Below are positions 32,139-35,188 of a stretch of 35,188 nt of DNA, in pieces. Both the position numbers and the translations under genes were made by a program. Source of the DNA: Gillisia sp. GTDB taxonomy: Bacteria > Bacteroidota > Bacteroidia > Flavobacteriales > Flavobacteriaceae. Position 1 is the first letter of the stretch. Each line of letters begins with the position of its first letter. The notes beneath the pieces were generated by a model. That model was not told the origin of the DNA and did no database searches. It saw nothing but the letters and a program-made list of their open reading frames with translations. The stretch lies in contig JAGXIL010000074.1 in the NCBI GenBank assembly GCA_024635655.1, forward strand, positions 1-35,188, read 5' to 3'.

Positions 32139-35100
32139 ATGAATACACGTTTAGCCACTTTATTTCTTGTAATGAGTACGGCCTTTGCATTGGCTCAGGT
32201 CAATCCGCAATGGATCCGCTACCAAACAATTTCTCCCAATGGAGAAGAAATTGCCTTTACTTATAAAGGTGACATTTATCGTGTTTCTTCCAAAGGGGGA
32301 GAGGCGCAGCAGCTCACTTTTCACAATGCGCATGACTATATGCCTGTGTGGAGTAATGACAGTAAAAAACTGGCCTTTGCCTCCAGCCGCTATGGAAATT
32401 TTGATGTTTTTGTAATGGATGCATTGGGTGGCCCTGCCTCCAGGTTAACCTTTCACAGTAACGATGAAAATCCGTACAGTTTTTCTGCCGATGATAAGGA
32501 AGTTATCTTCGGAGGCGTACGTCAGGACCTGGCAGAGCACAGGCAATTCCCTACTGCTTCGCAACCTGAACTTTACCGGGTTCCGGTAAATTCCGGAAGG
32601 GTTTCCCAGTTATTTACAATCCCTGCTGAATATGTGCAGGTGAGTAAGGATGGAAACCAGATGATCTATCATGATAAAAAAGGAGGAGAGAACGAATGGA
32701 GAAAACACCATACCTCTTCCATTACCCGGGATCTATGGGTTTACGATAAAAGTACCAATTCTCATAAAATGCTCACCACATGGGAAGGAGAAGACCGGCA
32801 ACCGGTTTTTGGGAAGGATGATAATTTGGTTTACTATTTAAGTGAGCAAAGCGGAAGTTTTAATGTACATAAACTTTCTATTTCCAATCCTGAGCAACAG
32901 GAGCAACTTACTACATTTGATACCCATCCCGTTCGGTTCCTGAGCCATGGAAACGGAACCCTGGCATTCGGATATGACGGAGAATTGTATACCATGGAGG
33001 AAGGGCAGGAGCCTCAAAAAGTTGAGGTAAGCATTCGCACCCAATCCCAAACCAATCCCGATAAGTATATCACCATCAATGGTGGAGTCCAGGAAATGGA
33101 AGTTTCTCCTGATGGGAAGGAGATCGCATTTATAGCCCGGGGAGAAGTCTTTGTAACTTCTGTAGACGGCTCCCTTACCAAGCGCATCACTAATACTCCG
33201 CAGCAGGAACGGTTTGTAACTTTTACCCCGGATGGAAAAGGAGTGGTGTATGCCAGTGAAAGGGACGGAAAATGGAGCATTTTTAAAACTGAAAAAACCC
33301 GTAAAAATGAACCCTTCTTTTACGCATCTACTTTACTTAAAGAAGAGGCGTTGGTGAATGATGCTGATGATAATTACCTCCCTTCTTTTTCTCCTGATGG
33401 TAAGAAAATAGCCTATATCGCAGGTAGACGTACCCTGAGAGTTAAAGATGTGGCAACCGGGAAAACCCGGGACCTTTTGACACCAAAAGACCTTTTCCAC
33501 ATGCGGGACGGAGACAAAAATTTCACCTGGAGTCCTGACAGTAAGTATCTACTGGTAGACTGGAGCAAATTGCTGAATAACAGCGAAGTTCTCCTTCTTG
33601 CCGCCGATGGGAGCAAGAGAATGAACCTTACTGAAAGCGGCTATTATGACTCGCGGCCAAAATGGGTAGATGATGGAAAACAGATGTTGTGGTTCAGCAA
33701 TAGAAACGGATTGAAAAGCTATGCCACCAGCGGCAGGTCAGAGATTGATGTATATTCCATGTTTTTCACCCAGGAAGCCTGGGACAAGCACAATTTAAGT
33801 GAAGAGGATTACAAGATGATGAAGGATGTGGAGGAAACGCTTAAAAAGGAGGATTCTATCGCGGTAGCCGATAATAAGAAAGACAAGAAAAAGAAAGCAG
33901 ATCCTGAGGAGCCGCTGGAAATTGACTGGGAGGGCCTTCAGGAACGAAAAGCAAGATTGACCATTCACTCCAGTTCCCTGAGCGATGCAGTGCTTTCCAA
34001 GGATGGGGAGAAGTTGTATTACCTGTCTCAATTTGAAGACAAAATGAACCTTTGGGAAACCAATATTCGCACCCGGGAGACTAAAATGGCCATAAATCTT
34101 AAGACCGGCTCCGGCAGCCTGGCATGGGATAAGGAGAAAGAAAATCTTTACTTGCTCAGCCAGGGAAAGATCTCTAAGCTAGACCTTTCTGCAGGCAGTT
34201 CCAAAGACATAAAGATTGCCGGGGAAATGACATACGATGAGGATGTGGAGCGAAAGAATATGCTCGACCATGTATATATACGTACCAAAAATGCATTTTA
34301 TGAACCCACCTTCCACGGAATGGATCTCGAAATGCTGTATTCTGAATATCAAAAATACCTGCCGCATCTGGGAAATTCTTTTGAATTTTCAGAAATGCTG
34401 TCAGAAATGCTGGGAGAGCTCAACGTTTCCCATTCCGGAGCCAGGTATAGCAACTCTACTGAAAATGCCGATGCTACAGCAGCGCTGGGAATCTTTATGG
34501 ATTACGATCACGATGGAGAAGGGATCCTGATAAAAGAAATTATCACCGGTGGGCCTTTGGATAAGGCTTCTTATAATTTAAAAGCAGGTGCTGTGATTCA
34601 AAGTATAGACGGGGAAATAGTTTCTCCCGAAAGAGATGTGGCAGAATTCCTTAACAGGAAAGCCGATAAATTTGTATATCTGGAGATCATGGAACCGGGT
34701 AAAAAGGATCCAAGACAAATTACGGTGAAACCAATATCCTTACAAGATGAGAACACGCTGCTCTACAAGCGGTTTATCAAGATCAATGAAAAGGAAGTTG
34801 ATGAAAAAAGCAATGGGGAGTTGGGATATGTTCATATCCCGGGAATGAGTGACGGTCCCTTCAGGTCAATTTATGAAAATATGATGGGTAAATACCATGA
34901 CCGCAAAGGAATTATTGTTGACACCCGCTTTAACGGGGGCGGGGACCTGGTTGCCGATCTTGCCACCTTCTTTACAGGGGTGCCTTTTATCACCTATGCA
35001 ACTGCCGATAAAGTTGTGGGTGGGGAGCCAACCTCGCGCTGGACAAAACCTACTTTGTCCCTTTATAACGAAAGTATGTATTCAGACGGGCATTGCTATG

Positions 35101-35188
35101 CCAGTGGATATTCTGATCTTAAGATAGGAAAAACCGTAGGGATGCCGGTACCGGGAACCTGTAGTTTTGCAGGTTGGGAAAGTCTGCC
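32139..35188 (+). CDS. tricorn-like S41 peptidase, 5' part (runs off right edge)
   Basis: The frame opens at ATG 32139 with a signal peptide (MNTRLATLFLVMSTAFALAQ) and stays open to the window end, giving at least 1016 residues. The N-terminal part carries WD40/TolB-like propeller blades (FTYKGDIYRVSSKGGEAQQL, KLAFASSRYGNFDVFVMDA). A Lys/Asp-rich linker follows near 565-595, then the tricorn core helical domain, a PDZ domain (about 781-867, with GPLDKASYNLKAGAVIQSID) and the S41 catalytic domain. The likely nucleophile is S982 in MYSDGH, followed by GKTVGMPVPGT. By family this is a secreted or periplasmic protease acting on unfolded or oligopeptide substrates. Full length expected about 1080-1100 residues. 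Confidence 0.92.
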   Translation, partial: MNTRLATLFLVMSTAFALAQVNPQWIRYQTISPNGEEIAFTYKGDIYRVSSKGGEAQQLTFHNAHDYMPVWSNDSKKLAFASSRYGNFDVFVMDALGGPASRLTFHSNDENPYSFSADDKEVIFGGVRQDLAEHRQFPTASQPELYRVPVNSGRVSQLFTIPAEYVQVSKDGNQMIYHDKKGGENEWRKHHTSSITRDLWVYDKSTNSHKMLTTWEGEDRQPVFGKDDNLVYYLSEQSGSFNVHKLSISNPEQQEQLTTFDTHPVRFLSHGNGTLAFGYDGELYTMEEGQEPQKVEVSIRTQSQTNPDKYITINGGVQEMEVSPDGKEIAFIARGEVFVTSVDGSLTKRITNTPQQERFVTFTPDGKGVVYASERDGKWSIFKTEKTRKNEPFFYASTLLKEEALVNDADDNYLPSFSPDGKKIAYIAGRRTLRVKDVATGKTRDLLTPKDLFHMRDGDKNFTWSPDSKYLLVDWSKLLNNSEVLLLAADGSKRMNLTESGYYDSRPKWVDDGKQMLWFSNRNGLKSYATSGRSEIDVYSMFFTQEAWDKHNLSEEDYKMMKDVEETLKKEDSIAVADNKKDKKKKADPEEPLEIDWEGLQERKARLTIHSSSLSDAVLSKDGEKLYYLSQFEDKMNLWETNIRTRETKMAINLKTGSGSLAWDKEKENLYLLSQGKISKLDLSAGSSKDIKIAGEMTYDEDVERKNMLDHVYIRTKNAFYEPTFHGMDLEMLYSEYQKYLPHLGNSFEFSEMLSEMLGELNVSHSGARYSNSTENADATAALGIFMDYDHDGEGILIKEIITGGPLDKASYNLKAGAVIQSIDGEIVSPERDVAEFLNRKADKFVYLEIMEPGKKDPRQITVKPISLQDENTLLYKRFIKINEKEVDEKSNGELGYVHIPGMSDGPFRSIYENMMGKYHDRKGIIVDTRFNGGGDLVADLATFFTGVPFITYATADKVVGGEPTSRWTKPTLSLYNESMYSDGHCYASGYSDLKIGKTVGMPVPGTCSFAGWESL

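Noticed and set aside
32185-32415. Separate small plus-strand gene inside the S41 protease
   Set aside because: It is a shadow frame; the true frame from 32139 carries the signal peptide and propeller repeats.

Overview
The window reads as chromosome from a member of the Bacteroidota, most likely the family Flavobacteriaceae. The evidence is low-to-moderate G+C, AT-rich spacers, TonB-dependent receptors with a carboxypeptidase-regulatory-like N-terminus, a GLPGLI-family protein, a hybrid two-component-type regulator with a Reg_prop propeller, surface-lipoprotein signals of the C-S-N-D-D-D type, a FolK-deoxynucleoside kinase fusion, and candidate TAnnTTTG -7 promoter boxes. Genus cannot be fixed from the sequence alone.

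Region 1 (1-7.7 kb) is accessory and visibly rearranged. It opens with the 3' end of one TonB-dependent receptor, facing a decayed HEIGH-type (M57) metalloprotease gene on the minus strand. A 59-residue secreted peptide gene with two cysteines follows, then a long hairpin, then a translationally coupled pair (GLPGLI protein and full-length TonB-dependent receptor). Behind that receptor lies a second M57 remnant, again convergent. The receptor 3' ends resemble each other, and so do the protease 3' ends with their shared terminator, so this looks like a tandem duplication of a receptor / convergent-protease unit. The second protease remnant is joined directly to a truncated nei-like DNA glycosylase gene, which marks a deletion junction. 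A DUF72 gene and a short hypothetical ORF between two terminators close the region.

Region 2 (8-12.8 kb) holds a 1134-residue hybrid two-component-like regulator: signal peptide, propeller sensor, Y_Y_Y domain, membrane segment, receiver and AraC-type HTH. No histidine-kinase core is visible between the membrane segment and the receiver. Downstream lie two unlisted-size small ORFs (40 and 44 aa, convergent) and a short DUF4403-like protein.

Region 3 (12.9-35.2 kb) is mostly housekeeping and conserved flavobacterial genes. These are an M1 aminopeptidase with a DksA/TraR-type zinc-finger protein; a conserved 480-aa protein of unknown function; a surface lipoprotein; a SulP-STAS anion transporter; the era GTPase; a GH3-family amide synthetase divergent from a DUF2797 protein; an AsmA-like protein overlapping a queuosine-precursor transporter; the FolK-dNK fusion; a parallel beta-helix lipoprotein; a TrmH-type RNA methyltransferase; an M28 peptidase; and the 5' part of a tricorn-like S41 protease running off the right edge. 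Strong hairpin terminators separate many convergent pairs. I saw no tRNA, rRNA, CRISPR array or intact transposase.

The best candidates for something undescribed are the secreted two-cysteine peptide / hairpin / GLPGLI / TonB-receptor module with its convergent M57 protease, and the regulator that has a receiver and HTH but apparently no kinase.
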